DNA of 64,000 nt from Beroe forskalii (GCA_011033025.1 WFMF01000089.1:473360-537359); one strand, 5' to 3'. Counted from the first letter of the stretch, positions 47,270 to 58,727 are shown. Made by a program: numbers and translations. Notes: a model not told the origin generated them from the letters alone.

Positions 47270-50200
47270 GATAATTTGTGACCCAATTTAAATCGATGAG
47301 ATCTCAAGTTCCACAAATGGTAGAGTCATGATCGAGGTCAGGTTTTGTAGATCTAAGATAGGAAAATGTAATAGGCTATAAGAGAAGTTCTGGTGACGTC
47401 ATTATGACGTCATTATGACGTCATCAACTTAGCGAAATTTTACTGTTTTTTAGCGAAAATAGGTCGTTTTCGAGCGCATTTTTCACCAAGAAGGAGTGGA
47501 GATAGCTCAAAAATTTTGAAAAATCGTTAGTTGGAAATTTAAAGAGCTTTCAGAAAATCATACGGATCATTGGGCTATCTCGATTTTTCATCGAGATATA
47601 CGCGATTTCCTAAGGTACGGTGAAAAATCGATGTCGAAATCTTAGGACAAAACTTAAACGAGGGAGATGTCAAGAAGTACGACTTATCTTGAGATGAGAT
47701 CGATCAAAGTATGTTGTACTAAGGCGGAATTGTCTTATAGGCTATATGGGAAGTTGGTTTGAGCCTATTTGGGTGCTGTGATGACGTCATCAAAATCGCG
47801 TAAAACCACTAAAATAGCGTATTTTGCGATAAAACGCTATTTTGCGCTACTTTGAACATCTCTAACTCAGAGAGTTTTCATCGGAATATGTTTTACTTCG
47901 ATATTTTGCTTTTAGACCTAGAGATTTAGCTATAAAACGAGTTTCAAGGTGATCGGTCGAAATATGTCGTCATGCGAAGCCTCTAAAAATTGAGCCGCAA
48001 AATGGTTGAAATTACGTTAATGATGAAAAATTGTGCTCAAGCCTTATTCAGTGATACAATGACGAACTAATAATGGTTTCCTCATGTCTCTCAGTGACTA
48101 AATGTGGGAAATATACGATGAAATAGTGAATCACGTGAGTTCACGTGGACGTTTTGTAGAAATTAGGGGATTTCAAGAAAATGATATTTACACGCGATTT
48201 TCGACTTGATTACGTTAAAATGAGTTCAAATACGACTAATACATGTGAAATTAGATCTGGGTGCTACATTTCAGCACGTGAGTTCACGTGGACGATTTGT
48301 AGAAATTAGGAAATTGGTCAATTCTAGTAATTCCAAGTTAGAATAACGTTGTTTCGGAATGCGTGAGGTTTAGTTACGTTAGTTCCAACCGAAAGAAATG
48401 GACTGACGTCACCAAATCAGCAGGGGGTTACTACGACAACCGTCTCGGTTTTGGAGAGCCTACTTATATACTTATAGCTGATAATTCAGGACCAAATTTG
48501 AATCGCTGAGATATCGAGAACCACAAATGGTAGAGCCTTGATCGAGGGCGGGTTTTTTTCGGCTAAGATGAAATTGTGGCTTAGGCTATGTAGGAAGTTT
48601 TGCGGATCGATTTTTTTGCTGTTGTGACGTCATCAAAATCGATTAAATCACGATTTTTAGCGAAAAACGTAATTTTGGACCACTTTGAAGCATTGTATCT
48701 GAAAAGTTTTCTACCGCGTCATGTTTTCCCGACTTATGTAGCATCTTACCTCGAGATTTAGCCACAAAAGAAGTTTCATGGTGATTGGTGAGAAAATGAG
48801 GTCGTGGGGGGCCTCCAAAAATCGAGGATCTTTACTAGGCCAAAATATGGTGACTTTGAGCATCTATATCTCAGCTCACCAAAATTGCTCCATCTTTTCC
48901 AGGCGTATCAATGTTATTTCTCAGTCAAATATCAAGGGTAAAAGTTTCAAGTCTTCCCGATTTAAGGAGAAGGTGGTGGCCCCTCAAAACGTAAATTTGA
49001 GCCGCGCGAAAAAGTCGAAAATTTGGCTAAGTCCAATTTCAGGCCGAATTCCAAAAGTGCAGGGCTGTTGTGCTATACGATAGTGACTGAATCAACATTT
49101 TGATTTACTTGGTACTGAATAGAACAAGAAATGGCCTATGGAATGAAGGGCACGTGAATTCACGTGGACGTTTTGTAGAAATTAGGCAAATTTGAAATTT
49201 GAGTCTTAAGACCGAATTTTCGACTTGATTTGATTGAAACAAGTCACAATGCAATAGACAAAAACCTCTTACAATTAAAAGGCGGCGCCCCTGTGACTCT
49301 GTGAGGGGGTTGCTATGACGACCGCTTGCGGTTTTGTCTGAGGTATAATAATAAGATAATTTGGGACCCAATTTAAATCGATGAGATCTCAAGTTCCACA
49401 AATGGTAGAGACATGATCGAGGTCACGTTTTGTAGATCTAAGATGGGAAAATGTAATAGGCTATAAGAGAAGTTCTGGTGACGTCATTATGACGTCATAA
49501 TGACGTCATCAACTTAGCGAAATTTTACTGCTTTTTAGCGAAAATAGGTCATTTTCGAGCGCATTTTTCACCAAGAAGGAGTGGAGATAGCTCAAAAATT
49601 TTGAAAAATCGTTAGTTGGAAATTTAAAGAGCTTTCAGAAAATCATACGGATCATTAGGCTATCTCGATTTTTCATCGAGATATACGCGATTTCCTAAGG
49701 TACGGTGAAAAATCGATGTCGAAATCTTAGGACAAAACATAAACGAGTGAGACGTCAAGAAGTACGACTTATCTTGAGATGAGACCGGTCAAAGTATGTT
49801 TTACTAAAGCGGAATTGTCTTATATGCTATATGGGAAGTTGGTTTGGGCCTATTTGGGTGCTGTGATGACGTCATCAAAATCGCGTAAAACCACTAAAAT
49901 AACGTATTTTGCGATAAAACGCTATTTTGCGCTACTTTGAACATCTCTAACTCAGAGAGTTTTCATCGGAATATGTTTTACTTCGATATTTTGCTTTTAG
50001 ACCTCGAGATTTAGCTATAAAACGAGTTTCAAGGTCATCGGTCGAAATATGTCGTCATGCGAAGCCTCTAAAAATTGAGCCGCAAAATGGTTGAAATTAC
50101 GTTAATGATGAAAAATTGTGCTCAAGCCTTATTCAGTGATACAATGACGAACTAATAATGGTTTCCTCATGTCTCTCAGTGACTAAATGTGGGAAATATA

Positions 50201-50552
50201 CGATGAAATAGTGAATCACGTGAGTTCACGTGGACGTTTTGTAGAAATTAGGGGATTTCAAGAAAATGATATTTACACGCGATTTTCGACTTGATTACGT
50301 TAAAATGAGTTCAAATACGACTAATACATGTGAAATTAGATCTGGGTGCTACATTTCAGCACGTGAGTTCACGTGGACGATTTGTAGAAATTAGGAAATT
50401 GGTCAATTCTAGTAATTCCAAGTTAGAATAACGTTGTTTCGGGATGTGTGAGGTTTAGTTACGTTGGTTCCAACCGAAAGAAATGTACTGACGTTACAAA
50501 ATCAGCAGGGGGTTACTACGACAACCGTCTCGGTTTTGGAGAGCCTACTTAC
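47270..50552. repeat. A-B-A satellite block (1.2 / 0.87 / 1.2 kb)
   Basis: A (47270-48479) and A' (49355-50552) are nearly identical. B (48480-49354) is a diverged, shorter relative with the same start (GATAATT..ACC..ATTT) and the same end (CAGGGGGTTACTACGACAAC-type with the CGG hairpin). All carry CACGTGAGTTCACGTGGACG followed by a TTTGTAGAAATTAGG stretch, the AGATATA/GAGATTTAGC blocks and TGACGTCAT motifs. Confidence 0.9.
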
Positions 50553-50603
50553 TTATAAGAATAAAATGTTTTCTCGTGTTTCCATGAGTCGTCGTACTTA
50601 CTA

Positions 50604-51903
50604 AGGGGGGGTTCAAGGCAAATTTTTGGGAAAACACGTTTCTGAGATAACGGTTGACCCAAAAGGTATACCCCGTGGGCCAACTTTTTGACCAGGTTTG
50701 GTACCCCCAGACCCACTGGCGCCGCCATGGAGCCATGCCCAAATATGGGCACAAAATGGGCATATTTTTTCAAAAGCAACTTGGGCGAGATCTGAGGTGT
50801 GCAATCGATAGATAATGGTCCCCTGAGTTACCATAAAAAATTTGAAGTTGATATCTCAAAAAATGGCTGAGTTATGGCCGAAAAACGTATGCCCATATAT
50901 GGGCATACGCGCGTCGCGCAAGCCAATTTTGGCCCATAACTTGGGCAAATATCAATATTTTTGAATGAAACCAACTTAATTCGATGAATAGCGTTGAATT
51001 ATGTATTCTCTGCAAGTTTGGGCTTGATTGCTGCTTAAATGGCGATTTGAGGTCCAAAAAACCTCTAAAAAACCACAAAATCGCCATTTTCTCAGTTCGC
51101 GTTTTTCCAAAGTGCACTTTACTCAAACGCTTATAACTTCGGCTGCGATTGATATTTTTGCATAATTCTTTTTTTACGTGAAACTAGACTAAATTCCTCA
51201 GATACAAATGGAGCGGATTTTGAGTTAGGCCTTCAAAAATTTTTGGCGCCAAAGCGCGCCAAATTTAGGCAAAAATTTGGCGCTTTTGGCGCCAAAAATT
51301 TTGAAGGCCTAACTCAAAAATCCGGCCCATTTGTATCTGAGGAATTTAGTCTAGTTTCACGTAAAAAAAGAATTATGCAAAAATATCAATCGTAGCCGAA
51401 GTTATAAGCGTTTGAGTAAAGTGCACTTTGGAAAAAACGCGAACTTAGAAAATGGCGATTTTGTGGTTTTTAGAGGTTTTTGGACCTCAAATCGCCATTT
51501 TAGCAGTAATCAAGCCCAAACTTGCAGAGAATACATAATTTAACGCTACTTATCGAATAAAGTTGGTTTCATTCAAAAATATTGATATTTGCACAAGTTA
51601 TGGGCCAAAATGGGCATGCGTTTTTCGGCCATAACTCGGTCATTTTTTGTGATATCGACTTCAAATTTTGTATGGTAACTCAGGGGACCATTATCTATCG
51701 ATTGCACACCTCAGATCCCGCCCAAGTTGCATTTGAAAAAATATGCCCATTTTGTGCCCATATTTGGGCACGGCGCCATAGCGGCGCCAGTGGGTCTGGG
51801 ACTACCAAACCTGGCCAAAAAGTTGGCCCACGGGGTATACCTTTTGGGTCAACCGTTATCTCAGAAACGTGTTTTCCCAAAAATTTGCCTTGAACCCCCC
51901 CCT
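50604..51903. mobile_element. Foldback element with AGGGGGG ends, copy 4, nested in a palindrome
   Basis: Full-length (1300 bp), TA-flanked. The flanking DNA itself is an inverted repeat (50555-50601 versus 51906-51957, with AAAATGTTTTCTCGTGTTTC), so the element sits in the dyad centre of an older palindrome. Confidence 0.92.
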
Positions 51904-52105
51904 TAATAAGTACGACGATTCATGGAAACACGAGAAAACATTTTATTCTGATAAGTATAGTCTCTTGTCCTGAAACCAATCAGAAAAGTTGTTAAAAACG
52001 ATTTATAATCCAGAAATAAACCAAACCACTTGTCGTTTGGTTTATTTCTGGATTATAAATCGTTTTTGAAAGACCTAATTAGCGCGTGATTTTCTTTTCA
52101 ATTAC

Positions 52106-55100
52106 CGTAAGGATTAGGACTATGAGGTTCGGTGGCGGGGAGGGTCGGTCGTCTAGGCTCCGTGGCGGGGAGGGTCGGTCGTCTAGGCTCCGTTGGAGGG
52201 GGTTTGGTGGTCTCTCTAACCTTATGGTCCACCTCACTAGTCAGGCCTTCCACAGTCATGCCATCAACCACACTGAAGTCGTTGTGCGGGGTCACCTTAA
52301 AGTAGTAAACGCCAGCCCCGGGGGCTGTGTAGCTGTACGTCACCGCGTCAGCAGGAAGTTCCTCCTCATGAATGACTGTAAGGTCCTCGTCACCTTGGGT
52401 GATCCAGTTCCACCAGCCACCTAAAAATTAAAATTTTATTTAAAAAAAAGTAACAAAAATCACTTGTTTAAAATTTCTGGTTGCATTGACTGCTCAATTC
52501 TAAGCCTGCCACAGCGCCCTTTTCTGTTTGCGAGGGTGCAGTTTAAGTAGTTCACTCTCAGTCTCAGGAAGGTCCTAGAACTAGAAGTAGAAAAAAGAGA
52601 TTATCGATTTTCTGGGGTAGCCTCCTATGCTTATAGTGGGGGTAGAACACCTCAGAAACGCCCCAATATTCATCCTCTAATGATTTTGTTGTACACTATT
52701 TTGAATCTTCTGCTTCCATCACCATATGATCACCAACATCACCATATGGCCACCAAAATCACCATAATCTCCGAAAAGAAATTTGGAAAGGCCCCAGACT
52801 CCCGTGAGAGAGACCTGATCATGCTGAATAAATCTTAAAGTTAAACCACAAAAATCGCATTCCAAAATTATGATCTTTGTAATGTGATTCCAGGATCATA
52901 GATGGCACCTATAAGTCCGCTCCAAAGTTTCCAACCTTTCAAAGTTTCAAGCAGCTGTTCACCATCCGTTCTCCATAAGGTATTTTCTTAGACAGAATTC
53001 ACCTCCACTCATGAAGTTTGCAATCAACTCTTCTCGATCTTCCTCACTTCCGGTAGGTCTCCCATATAAACGGGAGCCTTCATTATCTATGACAATGACT
53101 CAGAAAAATATAATTAAGCGCACCTAGCGCTTTAAGGACTAGGGTTAGGGTCAGGATTAGGGTCACGATTTGTTAGGGTTAGGGTTAGGATTAAGGTTAG
53201 GGTTTTGGTTAGGGTTATGGTTAGGTTTACGATACAGAAAAATTGACGTTTAGATCTGTGACGTCACTCAGAGCCGTTTATATGGGAGAGATACCTCACT
53301 TCCTGCCTCCAAGGGACTACAAGCTTGAAGTGTACCTAGGAAGAGGCCTTGGGTGCTGGTCCAGCACCCAAGGATCTAGATAGGACTCTACTCTCATCTG
53401 TAGTCGAGATTTACAGCTCTTGTCTAGGGATCTAGGTATCTAGATACCTAGATCCCTAGACAAGAGCTCTTGTTATTTAGCATCCAGCACTGCTGGATGC
53501 TAAAGAACAAGAGCTCTTGTCTAGGGATCTAGGTATCTAGATACCTAGATCCCTAGACAAGAGCTGTAAATCTCGACTACAGATGAGAGTAGAGTCCTAT
53601 CTTTGCCTTAGCATGAAACCCAAGTCCAGCATCAGCAGCAAGCCCCTCGGTCAGTTGCCACAGCTTCAGCCACTAAAGAAACCCTCATAATTCATCCTGC
53701 TTCTGTAGGGAGGGGCTCCCTGCCCAGCCGAAAGCAACACACTTGAATGATCTAGAAGTAGAACACGGGTTATCTGCTGTTTCTTCACAGTGGTGATCCT
53801 GGCTCTGCAACCAGTTCTTACGATAGTTTTCATTCCTGATCCTCTTCCAGTGAGAGTTGATTTTTGAGATTGATATTATGAAGGAGAAATCCCGGGCACT
53901 TTCCAGAAATTACACTTACAGAAGTTCTATTGCAAATCTGGACATCCTATAAACAACTCCTTACCTTCCAAAGTTGGGTTGCACGGGTTACACTGTAACC
54001 GAGGGGATTTTTATCAAAAGTGAGGGGATTTTGACAAACTTACTGGTGCGTGAACCAGAGCCCAAAATGAAGGCCTCAATTCCATCAATTTAAGAGATAT
54101 GAGAGCATTTTCCTATCAATTTCGATGAAGTGAGAGTGTTGTCTCACTTTGGCCCTCACTTTATCATTTGAATGAGGGCCTTTTTCCTATCAACTTGTAA
54201 CAAGTAAGTGTTTTCTCACGTGAGCCCTCACTTTATGATTTGAATGAGAGCCTTTTTAGTATCAACTTGTAAAGAGTGAGTGTTATAATCTCACTTTGGC
54301 CCTCACTTTCATCATTTGAGTGAGAGCCTTTCAGTATGGGTATCCAGTATGGGTAGGAAGGATCTGAGAGTGGCTACTCAACTCCTGACAGGCCACACAG
54401 TCCTAAACTACCACCTCAAGAAACTGAATCCCGCTGTCCCTGCAACCTGTCCTCTGCGAAAGCGAAGATGAAACGGTATCGCACTTCCTGGGGAAATGCC
54501 CTCCCTAGGCAGTATTAGGCCGAGTACTTCGACACCTACTACTGTGCAGGTACCGACATCGTGGACAGGTTCAAACTCAACAGGATCGTCAGCTACGCCC
54601 ACAGGACTGGTCGCCTGGTACCTAAGAGAGTATGCGACGATTCTGCAACTACTTGAGGCTCTGTCCTCACCGGACTGAGCCTTCAGTCACAGGGATACAC
54701 TCAAGCCGTCCCCAGAGGATGTCGCGGAGGTAGCCTCGCCCGGCCACAGAAGGAGGGGCTCGACCCCGCCGTTGGTCGGGAACGCCGTCCTGTTCCGACA
54801 GGATGGCAACGGGGAGGAACGGGACTCCCGTCCCATCCGGGCGCATGGGAGCTCGGAAGCGCTTGTCTCGGCCAGTTGCTTCCTCTCCTGGGCGCCGCCT
54901 GGGCCCTCGCTGGCCCATCCCCCTTCTAGTAGTAGCCCTGATTCAACTGTAAAGTAGCTAAATTGGCTCAACAATTTTCTACAAATCAATTTGTTATATA
55001 AGTAGAGCAATAATTATTTTCAGAAGAACCTACGTCAAAGGTAACTTTAAGCTTTTAAGATTTCGGGATGTATTTATATGTTCACTGTCTCACAAACCCT

Positions 55101-58100
55101 TACCTTCCAAAGTTGGGTTGCACGGGTTACACTGTAACCGAGGGGATTTTTATCAAAAGTGAGGGGATTTTGACAAACTTACTGGTGCGTGAACCAGAGC
55201 CCAAAATGAAGGCCTCAATTCCATCAATTTAAGAGATATGAGAGCATTTTCCTATCAATTTCGATGAAGTGAGAGTGTTGTCTCACTTTGGCCCTCACTT
55301 TATCATTTGAATGAGGGCCTTTTCCTATCAACTTGTAACAAGTAAGTGTTTTCTCACGTGAGCCCTCACTTTTATGATTTGAATGAGAGCCTTTTAGTAT
55401 CAACTTGTAAAGAGTGAGTGTTATAATCTCACTTTGGCCCTCACTTTCATCATTTGAGTGAGAGCCTTTCAGTATCAACTTGTAAAGAGTGAGTGTTTAC
55501 TGTTTCCTCACTTGAGCCCTCACTTTTATCGTTTGAATGAGAGCCATTTAGTATCAACTTGTAAAGAGTGAGTGTTTTTTCACTTGAGCCCTCACTTTTA
55601 TCATTTGCACGAGGGCCTTTTCCAATCAATTTGGAAGAAGTGAGGGTGTTATCTCACCCTCACTTCTTTTGAATAAGAGCCTTTTCCCATCGAATTGGAA
55701 GAAGTGACAGTGTACTGTCACTTTCATCATTCAAAATTCAGCTTCGGATGTGAAACCTTGTAAATTTTCACCTGCAGACACACCCAGAAATGTGAAACTT
55801 TAGAAAAATTCGCCTGCAGTGGGCTGTTGTAAACAAATTATTCAATACCAAATTGATGTTAGAGGCAGATTCATGTGCAAAAAAACCTTGAAAATTTTCG
55901 CCTGCGGCGGGCTGTTGTGGTCAAATCATTTTACTGAATTGATCCCATACGAAGTCTCAGAGGTAAAACCTTGAAAATTTTGACCTTCAGCCTTAGACAC
56001 ACCCAGAAATGTGAAACTTAAAAAAATTCGCCTGCAGCGGGCTGCTGTAATCAAATTATTCATTACCAAATTGATCTTAGAGGCAGATTCATGTGCAAAA
56101 AACCTTGAAAATTTTCGCCTGCGGTGGGCTGTTGTGATCAAATCATTTTACTGAATTGGCCTCATACGAAGTCTCAGAGGTAAAACCTTGAAAATTTTCA
56201 CCTTCTGTCTTAGACACACCCAGAAATGTGAAACTTTAAAAAATTCGCCTGCAGCCCGGGCTGTTGTAAACAAGTTATTCATTACCAAATTGATCTTAGA
56301 GGCAGATTCATGTACAAAAAACCTTGAAAATTTTCGCCTGCGGCGGGTTGTTGTGATCAAATCATTTTACTGAATTGATCCCATACGAAGTCTCAGAGGT
56401 AAAACCTTGAAAATTTTTGCCTGCGGCGAGCTGTTGTGAACAGTGAATTGTGATCAAATTATGTTACTTAATTGATCTTACACACAGTCTCAGACGTAAA
56501 ACCTTCAAAAATTTCGCCTGCGGCGCCTAGAAAGGGACAGTAGGGATTCTGAATCAAAAATTGCCTTGCACTTTTTAATTGTTAGTGCTTTTGTAAGAAA
56601 AGCAAGCATGCCCTATTATCTTTGAAACTTAGGGGAGCCTTAGAAAACATGAAAAATTTTGATTGAAAGTGAGGGGATTTGGAATGGTGTAACCGAGGGG
56701 ATTTTTCCTTTTGGAAGGTAAGAACAACTCCCATTTCTCACCTTCCCAACCACGATCTCTGGTAGTGCCTAGTGGTAAACCTCCTCAATGGCCTCAATGC
56801 CTTTTTGTAAGACTAAAATGTCAGAGGGGAGGGAAAATATTAAGCCAATCGATCTGAAATTTTAAAATGAAATTTTTAGTGATTTTATCATGAAACCTCA
56901 TAAAAGTCACTATATTTGTGACTTTTATGAGGGCTGGTGGATCAGTATCACCCTACCTTCGGCGTATGCTTCAGCCTGCAGCACAGTCACATCAATGCGG
57001 GTGATGATGTTACTGGCACGAAGATTTGATTCCAGTGACCAGGTCAGAGTGATGTCGGAGATGTTGTATCCGGGGGAATCGGCTTTCAGATCATCAACGG
57101 CTACCGGGGGTCCTGGGAGTGCAAAAAGGTGAAACCTTTCAATGAATCACGATTTGAAGTTTTACTTTTGTATGTCTACCTTAGGAGGTGTATTTATGGA
57201 GGTTGTAATTTGGGGATTTTTCGGGAAAATCCCCATTTTTCACACACCATGACGGTTCAAAATGACGTCAGTTCAAAATGACGTCATTATCATATGTTAA
57301 CTAGGAGTAGAGTGATGACTTGAGAAAGATCTCCAAATTGCACCCTACCAAATGTTACTGTAAACACCAAAATTTTATTCTATATAAATACATCTCCTAA
57401 TGTATAAACACTAAACTTAAAGAAATGTGCTCAAAAACTTCCGAAAATCGAAATCCATGCCACATTATTTCCTCAATTGCCTAGCGAAAGGGGTCGCCTG
57501 TTTATGCATCATTACCAAGTTTGCAAAAGGTAACGCCTTTTTCATGGTTCCCCATTTGGCGAAATTAGTCCCGGATTCAACTTTTTTCATTTTTATGCTT
57601 TTGGTTGAAATTAAGGTATTTCTATGTCAGGGTTTTTCTGAGTGACGTCATTGTCACAGATAATGAAGGCTCCCGTTTATATGGGAAACCGACAAATGTT
57701 TTTCTTAAATAATCACCTACTTACCTGGGAGTAAGACAGACATGTCCACTGCAGCGGACACGCCTCCACGCGGCACGATGCACTGGAATGAGTGCTCGTC
57801 AGCTTTGCTAATGTCTTTAATGGAGATAGTTAGGAGACCGTTGAGCGAGTCGTCCTGGGCGTAAACTCGCAGCGAGCTATCTGAAGGGCAAAGTTCATGA
57901 ATGATTATCTAGTAAGCCATTTACTGTCTATAAGTCTTTACAAGTATACAGTGAGCTAGCATTAATTCGAGTCGAACACTTATTGAAGGCAAAGCATATC
58001 GAGCAAAGTGAAAAAAATTTCGCTGCCATTACGTTACAAAACGCACCATAAGCCTTGATCATTTCTGCATACTGTGGATGTCTCCAAATGGATTCCCCAT

Positions 58101-58727
58101 CAACCTGTAAATCCCCCGCAGGCGGGGAGGGTGAGCCCCATGAGTACGCCGGTACCTCCCATGTGCACTCAATCGTCACGTCTGTTCCCCATTTAATTGG
58201 ACCAACATCCAAAGATGGGGTGACAACGATAGTGGGCTTCTGAGACCGTACACCTGGAAATGAGGCGAAATAGTCCTGTGTTGGAAGCAGAAAAGTAGAA
58301 CGAAGTTAAATTCAGTAATTCACTAATACTACCCTGTGAAGTGAAATTTCTGTATTTTAATACTCTACCTCAATGCACACCCTATCGGACATAATTATCA
58401 CGGACTTTAGTTTCACGGACATTAATATTCACGCTGAGTTGCTCAGCGTGAATGTAATGTCCGTGATAATTATGTCCGATAAGGTATATGCATCGAGGTA
58501 GAGTATTAAAATACAGAAATTTAAACTACAGAAATATAACAACTGTTTAGAAACCAAATTTCATTTTAGTTAGAATTAAAATCAAGATGTCACAGTACCG
58601 TAGGACAAGATATATGACTAAAAATATATGACTGAAAAATTCATTATGAGCTTAGTACTTAAGTAAACATTATATCACTCTGCAGCATCAGAGTGCTGAA
58701 AACAAGCAAGTTGGTGATAAGTGCCAT
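52106..58727 (-). CDS. Ig-FN3 receptor-like protein with Pro/Thr stalk
   Basis: Exons, all phase 1: 58727-58679 (signal peptide MALITNLLVFSTLMLQ), 58253-58047 (first half of an Ig domain: PTIVVTPSLDVG, GTDVTIECTWEVPA), 57880-57725 (second half: LLTISIKDISKADEHSFQCI), 57112-56957 (first half of FN3: PPVAVDDLKAD, ISDITLTWSLESN) and 52420-52106 (second half: YSYTAPGAGVYYFKVTPHND, then a stalk with PTEPRRPTLPA repeated). The signal exon ends at a weak GTGATA donor but the phase and hydrophobicity fit. The last exon ends at a GTAATT donor, or at a stop codon seven bases later if not spliced, so a membrane anchor may lie beyond. The FN3 domain is split by a 4.5-kb repeat-filled intron. Likely a cell-surface or secreted recognition protein; no orthologue recognised. 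Confidence 0.82.
52128..52205 (-). repeat. 30-bp coding repeat in the stalk
   Basis: About two and a half copies of a 30-bp unit coding for EPRRPTLPAT, a candidate length-variable mucin-like stalk. Confidence 0.9.
53048..53290. repeat. Dispersed module with TTAGGG-like tract
   Basis: A degenerate TTAGGG run (53144-53230) is flanked by CTCCCATATAAACGGGAGCC on the left and ACGTCACTCAGAGCCGTTTA on the right. Related to 37965-38060, 38485-38576 and 57635-57700. Confidence 0.8.
53381..53599. repeat. Three-hairpin cruciform (cloverleaf) palindrome
   Basis: A perfect 34-bp basal stem (53381-53414 with 53566-53599) encloses hairpin 1 (53415-53468), a central hairpin (53469-53511) and hairpin 2 (53512-53565). 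Hairpins 1 and 2 are identical, perfect 54-nt palindromes. Just outside, 53346-53374 is a further small palindrome (TTGGGTGCTGG arm). Confidence 0.95.
54335..55098 (+). mobile_element. LINE fragment (C-terminal reverse transcriptase/RNase H tail)
   Basis: Reading with one frame change gives LLTGHTVLNYHLKKLNPAVP, then a zinc-knuckle-like CPLCESEDETVSHFLGKCP, typical of the end of non-LTR retrotransposon ORF2. The frame breaks after that and stops follow, so it is dead. It lies between the two 5' copies of the TIR element. Confidence 0.75.
55250..56530. repeat. Two internal minisatellites
   Basis: 55250-55720: units of about 70 bases (GAGTGAGTGTT, GAGCCCTCACTTTTATC, TTTGAATGAGAGCC). 55740-56530: units of about 210 bases built of two half-units (GAAAATTTTCGCCTGCGGCG and GAAACTTTAAAAAATTCGCC). 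Confidence 0.88.
57184..57397. mobile_element. TA-flanked MITE, GGAGGTGTATTTAT ends
   Basis: 214 bp between the Ig and FN3 exons of the minus-strand gene, with TA on each flank. It is the inverse-orientation partner of 38254-38450. Confidence 0.85.
58344..58522. mobile_element. Nested palindromes in the first intron of the Ig-FN3 gene
   Basis: The outer arms (58344-58377 and 58486-58522; CTGTATTTTAATACTCTACC) make one palindrome. In its middle lies an inner 108-bp TIR element (CCTATCGGACATAATTATCA / complement, right flank AAGG-TA). Confidence 0.9.

Larger units (their letters stand above)
46481..52063. mobile_element. 5.6-kb composite element with terminal hairpins
   Basis: The ends (46481-46586 and 51958-52063) are inverted copies, and each begins with a self-complementary hairpin of about 66 nt (ACGATTTATAATCCAGAAAT arm) before the shared AACAACTTTTCTGATTGGTT and CAGGACAAGAGACTA. 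Between them are diverged units of about 220-260 bases with a GCCCTGGCCAGGGC hairpin (46585-47265), the A-B-A satellite and the nested foldback copy 4. No protein-coding region is seen. Hairpin ends recall elements that replicate or integrate through cruciforms, but no family is assignable. Confidence 0.75.
53960..56722. mobile_element. TIR transposon with 8-9-bp target duplication
   Basis: Ends CTTACCTTCCAAA and TTTGGAAGGTAAG are flanked by AACAACTC(C) on both sides (53952-53960 and 56723-56731). The paralogous empty site is at about 2370. The 5' 375 bases occur twice (53960-54334 and 55099-55472), with a LINE fragment between. An 8-bp duplication would suit hAT-like elements, but no transposase is visible. 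Confidence 0.88.
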
